A DNA stretch of 64,000 bases from Roseomonas sp. E05 (lineage in GTDB: Bacteria > Pseudomonadota > Alphaproteobacteria > Acetobacterales > Acetobacteraceae): assembly GCF_030063475.1 (NCBI RefSeq), contig NZ_JASIRT010000001.1, positions 372,001-436,000 on the forward strand, written 5' to 3'. Below are positions 44,211 to 52,157 of the stretch, piece after piece. Position numbers and translations under genes: made by a program. Position 1 is the stretch's first letter. Each line of letters starts with the position of its first letter. Under the pieces are notes generated by a model. It was given only the letters and a program-made list of their open reading frames with translations, did no database searches and had not been told where the DNA came from.

Positions 44211-44759
44211 ATGCTGCTGCCCATCACCGAGGCGGACGGATTCCGCCTCGACCTCCGCTATGCCACGCCGGACAACCTGACCGGCATTCCCATCTACACC
44301 CGCCCCGTGGCGCTGCTGCTGCCGGAGGCGCGCGAGCGGCTGCTGCGCGCCCGCGACCAGGCCGCCCGGCTTGGCCTGCGCCTCAAGATCTTCGACGCCT
44401 TCCGCCCGATCGAGGCGCAATGGGCGCTGTGGAACGCCGTGGAGGACAAGCGCTTCGTCGCCGACCCGCGCGCCGGGGGCGTGCACCCGCGCGGCGCGGC
44501 GGTGGACCTGACGCTGTGCGAGGCGGCGACCGGCGCCGAACTGCCGATGGGCACCGGCTTCGACGCCACCGTGCCGGAATCGGCGCATGGCCATGCCGGC
44601 GTGCCTGTCGAGGATCAGCGCAACCGGGCGCTGCTGCTCGGACTGATGACCGCCGCCGGCTGGGACCATTACAAGCTGGAATGGTGGCATTACCAGCTGC
44701 CGCAGGCGCGCAGCTTCCCGGCGCTGGCCGCCACGGCCGTGCCGGGCGGGCCGATCTAA
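44211..44759 (+). CDS. D-Ala-D-Ala dipeptidase (VanX/DdpX type, M15D)
   Basis: Zinc dipeptidase of 182 residues. The metal and catalytic motifs are HPRGAAVDLTL (His, Asp) and EWWHY (Glu, His); FDAFRPIEAQWALW precedes them. No cleavable signal is seen, so it is probably cytosolic like DdpX, releasing D-Ala from recycled or endogenous D-Ala-D-Ala. No vanA/vanH-like genes are nearby, so resistance is not implied. ATG 44211 has AGG 9 bases upstream; ATG 44202 is an alternative. Confidence 0.9.
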   Translation: MLLPITEADGFRLDLRYATPDNLTGIPIYTRPVALLLPEARERLLRARDQAARLGLRLKIFDAFRPIEAQWALWNAVEDKRFVADPRAGGVHPRGAAVDLTLCEAATGAELPMGTGFDATVPESAHGHAGVPVEDQRNRALLLGLMTAAGWDHYKLEWWHYQLPQARSFPALAATAVPGGPI

Positions 44760-44898
44760 GGCCAGGACAAGGTTGGGGGAAAGAATTCCCCCAAACCCCC
44801 ATCTTCTTTTTGCCGGTTTGGCGTGGCGCTGTCCGCCCGCGCGGGCACTGACAGAAAAAGAAGGGGGTCTGGGGGAATTCATTCCCCCAGGGCTGATC
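44760..44898. repeat. Dispersed inverted-arm element, copy 8
   Basis: The left arm starts right after the dipeptidase stop (G5-AAAGAATT-C5 at about 44775-44792). The centre carries TTTTTGCCGGTTTGGCG, and the right arm (about 44850-44898) has G5-AATTCATT-C5. The T-run is weaker here (CTGATCTTCC). It lies between two genes on the same strand. Confidence 0.88.
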
Positions 44899-44933
44899 TT
44901 CCTTTCCGGTGCGCCGAGGGCCAGATAGGCGGC

Positions 44934-45554
44934 ATGCTCCGACGCTCCCTGCTGGCCGCCGCCGCGGCCCTGCCCTTCCTGCCCCATGGCGCCGCCGCCC
45001 AGAGCCAGCAGCAGGCGGCGCTGCTGAAGCGGATCGAGGCCTATCTCAACAGCATCACCACCATGCGCGCGCATTTCCTGCAGATCGCGCAGAATGGCGG
45101 CGCGGCGGAGGGCACCGCCTACATCTCCCGCCCCGGCCAGATGCGCTTCGAATACGAACCGCCGGAGCCGCTGCTGCTCGTCGCCTCGGACGGGCAGTTC
45201 CTCTACTACGACCGCGAACTGAAGCAGCCGACGGTGGTGCCCGTGGGCTCCACGCCGCTTGGCCTGCTGCTGCGGCCGCAGATCCGCTTCGGCGGGGATC
45301 TGGAGGTGCTCGCGGTGGATCGCATGGGCGGCTTCGTCGGCGTCACCCTGCACCGGCGCGACGCGCCCGCCGAAGGGCGGCTGACGCTGGTCTTCGCCGA
45401 GGATCCGCTGGAGCTGCGGCAATGGATCGTGGTGGACAGCCAGGGGCGGCAGACCCGGGTGACGCTGAGCGCCATCGAGACCGGCATGAAGTTCGACAAG
45501 CTGCTCTTCACCTTCAACGATCCGCGCTTCTTCGAGCAGGAGACCAACCGCTGA
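44934..45554 (+). CDS. lolA: Outer-membrane lipoprotein carrier protein LolA
   Basis: Periplasmic lipoprotein chaperone, 206 residues. A Sec signal peptide (MLRRSLLAAAAALPFLPHGA, cleaved before QSQQQ) precedes the LolA half-barrel: YLNSITTMRAHFLQIAQNGG, GQMRFEYEPPEP, LLLVASDGQFLYYDRELKQ and LRQWIVVDSQGRQTRVTLS. The ATG at 44934 places the signal at the N terminus. No lolB, ftsK or other lol gene is adjacent. Confidence 0.9.
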   Translation: MLRRSLLAAAAALPFLPHGAAAQSQQQAALLKRIEAYLNSITTMRAHFLQIAQNGGAAEGTAYISRPGQMRFEYEPPEPLLLVASDGQFLYYDRELKQPTVVPVGSTPLGLLLRPQIRFGGDLEVLAVDRMGGFVGVTLHRRDAPAEGRLTLVFAEDPLELRQWIVVDSQGRQTRVTLSAIETGMKFDKLLFTFNDPRFFEQETNR

Positions 45555-45626
45555 CGCAGGGCTGACGCCACAAAGTGGCACGAATCGTGACTTGATCGCG
45601 CCGCTTTGAAAGGCAACCTTTCCGGC

Positions 45627-46430
45627 ATGCGCCCCCTCATTGGCATCCCCTGCTGCATGAAGGCCTTCGGGGCCTTCGCCATGCCCAACCATGCGGTGTC
45701 CGACCACTACATCCAGGTCGTCCTCGGGCCGATCGGCGGCATGCCGATCCTCGTCCCCGCAGCCGGAGAGGGGGTGGCGGCGGAGATCCTGCCGCGGCTG
45801 GATGGGCTGCTGCTGACCGGCAGCCGCTCGAACGTCCAGCCGGACCTCTATGCCGGCCCGCCCCATCTCGAAGGGACCCCGGAGGACCCGGCGCGCGATG
45901 CCACCACCCTTCCGCTGATCCGCGGCGCGCTGGAGGCCGGGGTGCCGCTGCTGGCGATCTGCCGCGGCTTCCAGGAGCTGAACGTGGCGCTTGGCGGCAC
46001 GCTCGACCAGCGCATCCAGGACCTTCCGGGACGCATGGACCACTCCACCCCTTCCGACCAGGCGCTGCCGAAGGTGCGCACCGGCAAGGCGCATGCGGTG
46101 CGGGTGGCGCCGGAGGGCGAGTTGGCGCGGCACTGGGCAGGGCTGGGCTGGTCCCCCGCCGCCGTGCCGGTGAACTCGCTGCATAACCAGGGCGTGGCGA
46201 CACTGGCCCCGCGCCTCACCGCCGAGGCCTGGGCGCCCGACGGCACCATCGAGGCGGCACGGGTCGAGAAGGCCCGTGATTTTGCCCTTGGTGTCCAATG
46301 GCACCCGGAATATGACTGGTGCGAAGATATGCTCTCGCGCCGTCTCTTCGAGGCGTTCGGCGAGGCAGCGCGGCGTCATCAGGGCGCCAGCGGCAGGGTT
46401 ACGCTGCCCGAGCCCCTCGCGGCCGAATGA
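45627..46430 (+). CDS. Gamma-glutamyl-GABA hydrolase family protein (class I glutamine amidotransferase, C26)
   Basis: PuuD-like amidohydrolase of 267 residues. The catalytic triad is Cys in LLAICRGFQELNV and His/Glu in GVQWHPEYDW; the oxyanion segment LLLTGSRSNVQPDLY and the SLHNQGV block are typical. PuuD cleaves gamma-glutamyl-GABA in putrescine degradation; no other puu gene is nearby, so the substrate is open. The ATG at 45627 was chosen; a TTG at 45606 would add seven residues. Confidence 0.85.
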   Translation: MRPLIGIPCCMKAFGAFAMPNHAVSDHYIQVVLGPIGGMPILVPAAGEGVAAEILPRLDGLLLTGSRSNVQPDLYAGPPHLEGTPEDPARDATTLPLIRGALEAGVPLLAICRGFQELNVALGGTLDQRIQDLPGRMDHSTPSDQALPKVRTGKAHAVRVAPEGELARHWAGLGWSPAAVPVNSLHNQGVATLAPRLTAEAWAPDGTIEAARVEKARDFALGVQWHPEYDWCEDMLSRRLFEAFGEAARRHQGASGRVTLPEPLAAE

Positions 46431-46504
46431 GCGAGGCGGACACGAGGTTTTTCATTCAAACGTTTTTGAATGACCCGGAAAAACCCTTATTTTTTGTGCC
46501 GTAG
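46427..46504 (+). CDS. Possible 25-residue small ORF coupled to the amidotransferase gene
   Basis: An ATG at 46427 overlaps the amidotransferase stop (ATGA) and encodes 25 residues (opening MSEADTRFFIQTF, ending EKPLFFVP), rich in Phe and Pro. Codon composition is unlike its neighbours because the stretch is AT-rich and contains a perfect inverted repeat (CATTCAAA-CGTT-TTTGAATG, 46453-46472). It could equally be an operator or terminator region that happens to be open. No homologue is known to me. Confidence 0.25.
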   Translation: MSEADTRFFIQTFLNDPEKPLFFVP

Positions 46505-46577
46505 ATGCCATTCTGATAGATGGGTGGCCAGTCCCCATGGCCCATCCCGACCATTCCCTCCAGGAATGTACCCCCCC

Positions 46578-46607
46578 GGCGCCCGGTCACCCCCCTGACC
46601 GGGCGCC
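46578..46607 (+). terminator. Strong GC hairpin 3' of the amidotransferase gene
   Basis: A perfect 12-bp stem, GGCGCCCGGTCA (46578-46589) and TGACCGGGCGCC (46596-46607), with a C6 loop. It is followed by TCCATTT rather than a full T-run. It is probably a terminator or mRNA-end stabiliser, 61 bases before xthA. Confidence 0.6.
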
Positions 46608-46668
46608 TCCATTTCCGGGCTGCGCAACCTCTGGCACCCGGCGAGGTTAAGTCCTATCCCTCCCCGCC

Positions 46669-47475
46669 ATGCCCACGCTCCGCATCGTCACCTGGAACAT
46701 CAACTCCGTCCGCCTGCGCCTGCCGCTCCTGGCGGATCTCGTCCGTGATCTGGCACCCGACGTGATCTGCCTGCAGGAGACGAAGTGCCCGGACGACCTG
46801 TTCCCCCATGACGGCATTGCCGCCCTCGGCTTCCCGCACCGCGCCCAGCGCGGCATGAAGGGCTATAATGGGGTTGCCATCCTCTCCCGTATCCCGCTCG
46901 CGGTGCGGGAGGGCGACCCAAACTGGTGCGAGAAGGGCGATTGCCGCCACCTCGGCGTGACGCTGGACGTGCCCGGCGGGCTGGAGCTGCACAATTTCTA
47001 CGTTCCCGCCGGCGGCGACATGCCCGACCGCGCGGCGAACCCGAAATTCGCCCACAAGCTTGACTTCGTGGCGGAGGCCGCGGCCTGGGAGCGGGCGCGC
47101 GGCGGCGCCCGCCGCGCGGTGATGCTGGGTGATCTCAACATCGCGCCGCTGGAGCATGACGTCTGGAGCCACCGGCAGATGCTCGGCGTGGTCTCCCACA
47201 CACCGGTGGAAGTGGAGGCGCTGAACGCCTGGCAGCAGGCCGGCGCCTGGCACGATGCACTCCGCCACTTCGTGCCGCCGGCGGAGAAGCTCTACACATG
47301 GTGGTCCTATCGCGCGAAGGACTGGGCCGCCGCGAACCGCGGCCGCCGGCTGGACCACATCTGGGTGAGCCAGGATCTGGCGGGCGCGCTGAGCGGCTGG
47401 AACGTGCTCAAAGCAGCGCGGGGTTGGACACAGGCCAGCGACCATGTGCCCGTGATGGCAGAGATAACGCTTTGA
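46669..47475 (+). CDS. xthA: Exodeoxyribonuclease III (AP endonuclease) XthA
   Basis: Base-excision-repair enzyme that cuts at abasic sites and has 3'-5' exonuclease activity, 268 residues. The EEP-fold motifs are complete: VTWNINSVR, CLQETKCP, GYNGVAILSR, GDLNIAP, RRLDHIWVS and ASDHVPVMAEI. The length is that of the family. Confidence 0.95.
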   Translation: MPTLRIVTWNINSVRLRLPLLADLVRDLAPDVICLQETKCPDDLFPHDGIAALGFPHRAQRGMKGYNGVAILSRIPLAVREGDPNWCEKGDCRHLGVTLDVPGGLELHNFYVPAGGDMPDRAANPKFAHKLDFVAEAAAWERARGGARRAVMLGDLNIAPLEHDVWSHRQMLGVVSHTPVEVEALNAWQQAGAWHDALRHFVPPAEKLYTWWSYRAKDWAAANRGRRLDHIWVSQDLAGALSGWNVLKAARGWTQASDHVPVMAEITL

Positions 47476-47576
47476 TAGCCGGGAGTTGAAGGGCGGCTTT
47501 CGCCGGCCTGGAACAGAATTCCCTTCTGTCTCGGGCAGCCCAAAAAGGTTGAATTTCGCCCGTGAGTTGAATTTTC

Positions 47577-47604
47577 TTACGGCGGGCGCCCGGCGCGGTA
47601 TATT
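47577..47604 (+). promoter_or_regulatory. Candidate galE promoter
   Basis: A good -10 box, TATATT at 47599-47604, lies in an AT-rich 228-base gap. A -35-like TTACGG at 47577-47582 is 16 bases upstream. The rest of the gap shows no gene. Confidence 0.45.
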
Positions 47605-47703
47605 CTGCCGCGGTGCACAACGGCACTGGCTTTTCCAATTGTTTTTGCAACGCAGCACGGCCGCCGCGGCTTGCTTGTCGGGGCTTCCAGCAACAAGGGA
47701 TCC

Positions 47704-48726
47704 ATGATGGCGCGTTTCCTGGTCACGGGCGGAGCCGGCTATGTCGGCAGCCATGTCGTGCTCGCCTTGCAAGAGCGGGGCGATGAGGTCGTGGTGGTGG
47801 ACGACCTGCGCCAGGGACATCGCGGCGCCGTGCCTGCGGAGGTGGAACTGGTGGTTGCCGATGTCGCTGACCGCCGCGCGCTGTCCGAGGTCTTCGCCGG
47901 CTGGCGGTTCGACGGGGTGCTGCACTTCGCCGCCCTTTCCCTGGTGGGCGAGAGCATGCGGGACCCGCTGCGCTATCTTTCCGAGAACCTCAGCAACACG
48001 CTGGCCGTCGCGGATGCGGCGGTGAAGGCGGGCTGCAAGCGTTTCGTGCTCTCCTCCACCGCCGCCCTGTTCGGCAACCCGGAAACCACGCCGATCGACG
48101 AGGCGGCGCGGCTGGCCCCCACCTCCGCCTATGGCGAATCGAAGCGCATGGCCGAGGCCGGCCTGGAATGGGCGGACAAGGTGCACGGGCTGCGCTCGGC
48201 CGCGCTGCGCTACTTCAACGCCGCCGGCGCCGACCCGCAAGGCCGCCTCGGCGAGGATCACAGCCCCGAAACCCACCTGATCCCCCTGGCGATCAACGCC
48301 GCCCTGGGCCTGGGGCCGGAGCTGACGGTCTTCGGCACCGACTACCCGACCCCCGACGGCACCTGCATCCGCGATTACGTGCATGTGACCGACCTCGCCG
48401 ACGCCCATCTGCGGGTGCTGGACGGGCTGAAGGACGGGCCGAGCGTCCGCTACAATGTGGGCAATGGCCAGGGCCACTCGGTGCGCCAGGTGCTCGATGC
48501 GGTGGAGCGCGTGTCCGGGCGCCCGGTGCCGCACAGCATCGGACCGCGCCGCGCCGGCGACCCGGCGGTGCTGGTGGCCTCCAACGAGCGGCTGCGGCGG
48601 GAGACCGGCTGGACCCCGCGCTATGCGGCGCTGGATGACATCGTCCGCACCGCCTGGGCGTGGCGCGAGGCGCATCCGCGCGGCTACGGCGACCGGCGCC
48701 AAGGCCCGGCGGCGCAGGCGGCCTGA
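47704..48726 (+). CDS. galE: UDP-glucose 4-epimerase GalE
   Basis: NAD-dependent SDR epimerase that interconverts UDP-glucose and UDP-galactose, 340 residues. TGGAGYVGSH at the N terminus binds NAD, and the catalytic Ser (LSSTAALFG) and Tyr-Lys (SAYGESK) are present, with YFNAAGADP and CIRDYVHVTDLADAH. Two ATGs occur in tandem (47704 and 47707), with AAGGG just upstream; either may be used. It immediately precedes the carotenoid operon and could supply UDP-sugar for the glycosyltransferase there, but a hairpin separates them. Confidence 0.93.
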   Translation: MMARFLVTGGAGYVGSHVVLALQERGDEVVVVDDLRQGHRGAVPAEVELVVADVADRRALSEVFAGWRFDGVLHFAALSLVGESMRDPLRYLSENLSNTLAVADAAVKAGCKRFVLSSTAALFGNPETTPIDEAARLAPTSAYGESKRMAEAGLEWADKVHGLRSAALRYFNAAGADPQGRLGEDHSPETHLIPLAINAALGLGPELTVFGTDYPTPDGTCIRDYVHVTDLADAHLRVLDGLKDGPSVRYNVGNGQGHSVRQVLDAVERVSGRPVPHSIGPRRAGDPAVLVASNERLRRETGWTPRYAALDDIVRTAWAWREAHPRGYGDRRQGPAAQAA

Positions 48727-48745
48727 GCGCCGCCTGAAGGACGAA

Positions 48746-48769
48746 GTGGCGGCCCCCGCGTGCCGCCAC
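48746..48769 (+). terminator. Hairpin 3' of galE
   Basis: A perfect 8-bp stem, GTGGCGGC (48746-48753) and GCCGCCAC (48762-48769), with an 8-base loop, lies 19 bases after the galE stop. There is no T-run. Confidence 0.45.
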
Positions 48770-48793
48770 CCTTGGCAAGCCGCGACGCGACCG

Positions 48794-48819
48794 CACCTGT
48801 CCTACCAACCCGACAGGTG
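48794..48819. promoter_or_regulatory. Palindrome with TGT-N12-ACA core upstream of the carotenoid operon (PpsR/CrtJ-like site)
   Basis: CACCTGTC (48794-48801) and GACAGGTG (48812-48819) form a perfect 8-bp inverted repeat whose core is TGT (48798-48800), twelve bases, ACA (48813-48815). This matches the PpsR/CrtJ consensus that controls pigment genes in phototrophic alphaproteobacteria. It lies 15-40 bases before the first carotenoid gene. Confidence 0.45.
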
Positions 48820-48833
48820 TTCGCAGAGCCGGC

Positions 48834-50429
48834 ATGACCCTTCCCCTGACCGCCCCCGCCCTTCGCCGCACCCGGCGCCATGTCATCGTCATCGGCGCCG
48901 GGCCGGGGGGGCTGGCTGCCGCCATGCTGCTGGCGGCCCGTGGCCTGCGCGTCACCGTGCTGGAGAAGGACGGCGTGGTGGGCGGCCGCAGCCGCACCCT
49001 GGCGACGCCCGAGGGCTACCGCTTCGATCTCGGCCCAACCTTCTTCCTCTATCCCCGCATCCTCGAGGAGATCTTCGCCAGTTGCGGCGCCTCCCTGCGC
49101 GCGGAGGTGGCGCTGACGCGGCTTGATCCGCAGTACCGCCTGGTCTTCGGCGGCGGCGCCGGCCCGGTGCTGGACGCGACGCCGGACCTCGGCCGGATGG
49201 AGGCCGAGATCGCCAAGCTGGACCCGGCCGACGCGCGCAACCTCCGCCCCTTCATGGCCCGCAACCGGACCAAGCTGGAGGCCTTCCGCCCGGTGCTGGA
49301 GCGCGGCTTCTCCTCCGCCGCCGACCTCCTCGCGCCCGACATGCTGAAGGCTCTGCCGCATCTGCGGCCGCACCTCTCGGTGGAGGGGGAACTGCGGCGC
49401 TTCTTCCGCGACCCGCGCACGCGGCTGCTCTTCTCCTTCCAGACCAAGTATCTGGGAATGAGCCCGTTCCGCTGCCCCAGCCTGTTCACCATCCTCTCCT
49501 TCCTCGAATACGAGCACGGCGTGTTCCACCCGCAGGGCGGCTGCGGCGCGGTGGCGGCGGCCATGGCGCGCGTGGCGGAACGGATGGGCGCCGAGATCCG
49601 CCTCAACGCACCGGTGGAGCGCATCGCCTTCGCCGGCCGCCGCGCTGTCGGGGTGGAGCTGGGCGACCGCTTCCTCCCCGCCGACGCGGTGGTGATGAAC
49701 GCCGACTTCGCCCATGCCGCGCCGAAGCTGATCCCGGATGCGCTGCGCCGCCGCTGGTCGGACAAGCGCATCGCCGGCGCGCGCTATTCCTGCTCCACCT
49801 TCATGCTCTATCTCGGCGTGGAGGGGCGCTTCCCGCAGCTCGCGCATCACACCGTGCTGCTGGCCGAGAACTACCGACGCAATCTGAGCGAGATCGAGAC
49901 CGGGCTGCTGCCCGCCGAACCGTCCTTCTACCTGCACAACCCCGTCGCCACCGACCCCTCCATGGCGCCGGAGGGGCACAGCAGCCTCTATCTGCTGGTG
50001 CCGGTGGGCAACCTGCGCGGCACCACCGACTGGCGCGCCACCGCCCCCGCCTTCCGCGCCGAGGCGCTGCGACGGCTGGCGCAGCTCGGCCTGCCCGACA
50101 TCGAATCGCGCATCCGCTACGAGCGCATGGTGACGCCCGCCGACTGGCAGGAGAGCTTCGCCGTCGGCTTCGGCGCCACCTTCAACCTGGCGCACGACCT
50201 GGGGCAGATGCTGAACTTCCGCCCCGGCAACCGCTTCGGCGGCACGGAAGGGCTCTACCTCGTGGGCGGCGGCACGCATCCCGGCAGTGGGCTGCCGGTG
50301 ATCTATGAGAGCGCACGGATCAGCAGCAACCTGCTGCTGCGCGACCTCGGGCTGGAGGGCATCGAAACCGCCTTGCCCGGATTGGGCCCATCGCCCCAGC
50401 CCGGCCGGAAGAAGGAGAGGGTCGCATGA
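48834..50429 (+). CDS. CrtI/CrtN-type carotenoid desaturase (first copy)
   Basis: FAD-dependent phytoene/diapophytoene desaturase-family protein of 531 residues. The N-terminal Rossmann motif is VIGAGPGGLAAAMLLAARG with an Asp/Glu-type VLEKDG and VGGRS. The family block QTKYLGMSPFRCPSLFTILS, then EYEHGVFHPQGG, and the C-terminal FAD motif YLVGGGTHPGSGLPVIYESA are typical of CrtI/CrtN. With HpnC-HpnD in the same operon, a C30 substrate (squalene or diapophytoene) is more likely than C40 phytoene; this is inference. Its stop overlaps the next desaturase start (ATGA). Confidence 0.85.
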   Translation: MTLPLTAPALRRTRRHVIVIGAGPGGLAAAMLLAARGLRVTVLEKDGVVGGRSRTLATPEGYRFDLGPTFFLYPRILEEIFASCGASLRAEVALTRLDPQYRLVFGGGAGPVLDATPDLGRMEAEIAKLDPADARNLRPFMARNRTKLEAFRPVLERGFSSAADLLAPDMLKALPHLRPHLSVEGELRRFFRDPRTRLLFSFQTKYLGMSPFRCPSLFTILSFLEYEHGVFHPQGGCGAVAAAMARVAERMGAEIRLNAPVERIAFAGRRAVGVELGDRFLPADAVVMNADFAHAAPKLIPDALRRRWSDKRIAGARYSCSTFMLYLGVEGRFPQLAHHTVLLAENYRRNLSEIETGLLPAEPSFYLHNPVATDPSMAPEGHSSLYLLVPVGNLRGTTDWRATAPAFRAEALRRLAQLGLPDIESRIRYERMVTPADWQESFAVGFGATFNLAHDLGQMLNFRPGNRFGGTEGLYLVGGGTHPGSGLPVIYESARISSNLLLRDLGLEGIETALPGLGPSPQPGRKKERVA

Positions 50430-52024
50430 GCGCGTCGCATGTGGTGGTGATCGGCGGCGGCCTCGGGGGCCTCGCCGCGGCGGCAGTGGCGGCGGCGCGC
50501 GGCCATCGCGTCACGCTGTTCGACAAGAACCCGTGGCTCGGCGGCAAGGCGGCGGTGCTGAACCTTCCCGCCGGGCCCGCAGGCTCGAACAGCGGCTTCC
50601 GCTTCGACATGGGCCCCACCATCCTGACCATGCCGCGCGTGCTGCGCCGCATCTTCGCCGAGGCCGGGCGCGACCAGCAGGCCGAGTTGCCGCTGATCCG
50701 GCTCGACCCGCAATGGCGCTGCTTCTTCGAGGATGGCACGCGGATCGACCTGATGCAGGACGTGCCGAAGATGGCTGCGGCGATGGACCGCTTCGCTCCC
50801 GATGGGGGGAAAGGGAGCAACGGCGCGGGCTACCGCCGCTTCCAGGATGTGGCGCGCAAGCTGCACGACGTCTCGGAGAAGTTCTTCTTCTGGAAGCCGG
50901 TGGAGGGCATCGGCGACACGATGAACTTCCGCGCCAATCTCGACCCCAACACCATGCGCGACGTGCTGGCGCTGCGCATGGGGCAGACGGTGGCCAAGGT
51001 CATTCGCGGCCATGTGCCGGATGCGCGGCTGGCGCAGATGCTCGACCACTACACGCAGTATGTCGGCTCCTCGCCCTATCTGGCGCCGGCCGTGCTCTGC
51101 GGCATCGGCGACATGCAGGCGGCCGAGGGCATCTGGTACCCGAAGGGCGGCACCCGCGCGGTGGCCGAGGGGCTGGCAAAGCTCGCCGCCGATCTCGGGG
51201 CCGACCTGCGCCCCGGAGTCGAGGTGACGGGGCTGGAGATCGAGAACGGCGCCGTCCGCGCGGTGAAGGCCGGCGGAGAGCGCATCGCCTGCGATGCCGT
51301 GGTCTCGAACATGGATGCCATCCGCACCTATGGCGAACTGGTCGGCGGCGCCCCGGCGCGGAAGTACAGCCGCCGGAAATACGAGCCGGCCTGCTCGGGC
51401 GTGGTGCTCTATCTCGGCCTGAACCGGCGCTACGAGCATCTGGCGCATCACGATTTCGTCTTCTCGCGGGACGCCGAGGAGGAGTTCGACGCTATCTACA
51501 AGAAGGGCGTCCCGGCGCCGGACCCGACCGCCTACCTCGCCGCCCCCGCCGCCACCGACCCGACCGTCGCGCCCGAGGGCGGCGAGGCGCTCTATGTTCT
51601 CGTGCACACGCCGCATCTCCGCCCCGGGCAGGACTGGCCGAAGATGCTGCCCGCCTATCGCCGCACCATCCTGGACAAGCTGAAGCGCACGGCGGGGATG
51701 GAGGACATCGAGGAGCGCATCGTGGTGGAGCGGCACCTGACGCCGCCGGACATCCACGAGCGCTACAAGGTGCTGGACGGCGCCATCTACGGGCTCGCCA
51801 GCCACGGGCGCTTCACCGGCGCCTTCAAGCCGGGCAACCGCTCGCGCGCGGTGAAGGGGCTCTACCTCGCCGGCGGGGCGGCGCATCCCGGGCCGGGCAT
51901 GCCGATGGTGATGATGTCCGGCTGGATCGCCGCCGACGCGCTGGACCATGATCTCGGCGGGCGCGGCATGGGCGCCGAGGCTGAGCGGGCCGGGCAGCGG
52001 GAGGCGGCGCTGGCGGCGGAATGA
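50426..52024 (+). CDS. CrtI-family carotenoid desaturase/oxidase (second copy, CrtP- or CrtN-like)
   Basis: FAD-dependent CrtI-family protein of 532 residues, clearly different from its upstream neighbour. Motifs are VIGGGLGGLAAAAVAAARGH, LFDKNPWLGGKA, DHYTQYVGSSPYLAPAVLCG, EGIWYPKGGTRAVAEG and the C-terminal LYLAGGAAHPGPGMPMVMMS. In staphyloxanthin-type pathways the second such enzyme (CrtP) oxidises the terminal methyl to an aldehyde, and an aldehyde dehydrogenase follows in this operon. Which of the two does desaturation cannot be decided by eye. It is translationally coupled to the first copy. Confidence 0.83.
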   Translation: MSASHVVVIGGGLGGLAAAAVAAARGHRVTLFDKNPWLGGKAAVLNLPAGPAGSNSGFRFDMGPTILTMPRVLRRIFAEAGRDQQAELPLIRLDPQWRCFFEDGTRIDLMQDVPKMAAAMDRFAPDGGKGSNGAGYRRFQDVARKLHDVSEKFFFWKPVEGIGDTMNFRANLDPNTMRDVLALRMGQTVAKVIRGHVPDARLAQMLDHYTQYVGSSPYLAPAVLCGIGDMQAAEGIWYPKGGTRAVAEGLAKLAADLGADLRPGVEVTGLEIENGAVRAVKAGGERIACDAVVSNMDAIRTYGELVGGAPARKYSRRKYEPACSGVVLYLGLNRRYEHLAHHDFVFSRDAEEEFDAIYKKGVPAPDPTAYLAAPAATDPTVAPEGGEALYVLVHTPHLRPGQDWPKMLPAYRRTILDKLKRTAGMEDIEERIVVERHLTPPDIHERYKVLDGAIYGLASHGRFTGAFKPGNRSRAVKGLYLAGGAAHPGPGMPMVMMSGWIAADALDHDLGGRGMGAEAERAGQREAALAAE

Positions 52025-52070
52025 TGATGTGCCGGAGTCCCGCCTTGTCCCCTCCGCCCCTCCTTTCACG

Positions 52071-52143
52071 GATGGCGGGGCCCGGGGTGGCACTGTCACC
52101 CCGGCGGGAGGGGTTTGGGGAGGGCGGCGCCCTCCCCAGGCGC
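52071..52143. repeat. Two-hairpin repeat family 2, copy 2
   Basis: It contains GGGGTGGCACTGTCACCCC and GGGGAGGGCGGCGCCCTCCCC and matches the reverse complement of 11163-11228, including the ATGGCGGGG lead. It lies between the second desaturase gene and the acyltransferase gene and may attenuate transcription inside the operon. Confidence 0.75.
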
Positions 52144-52157
52144 TAAGCTAGGGCATC

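Noticed and set aside
44211-44759. Vancomycin resistance from the VanX-type dipeptidase
   Set aside because: No vanA, vanH or vanRS homologues are present. DdpX-type enzymes recycle D-Ala in Gram-negative bacteria.
45555-45626. TGGCAC near 45583 as a sigma54 promoter for the amidotransferase gene
   Set aside because: The -12 TTGC element is not at the required spacing.
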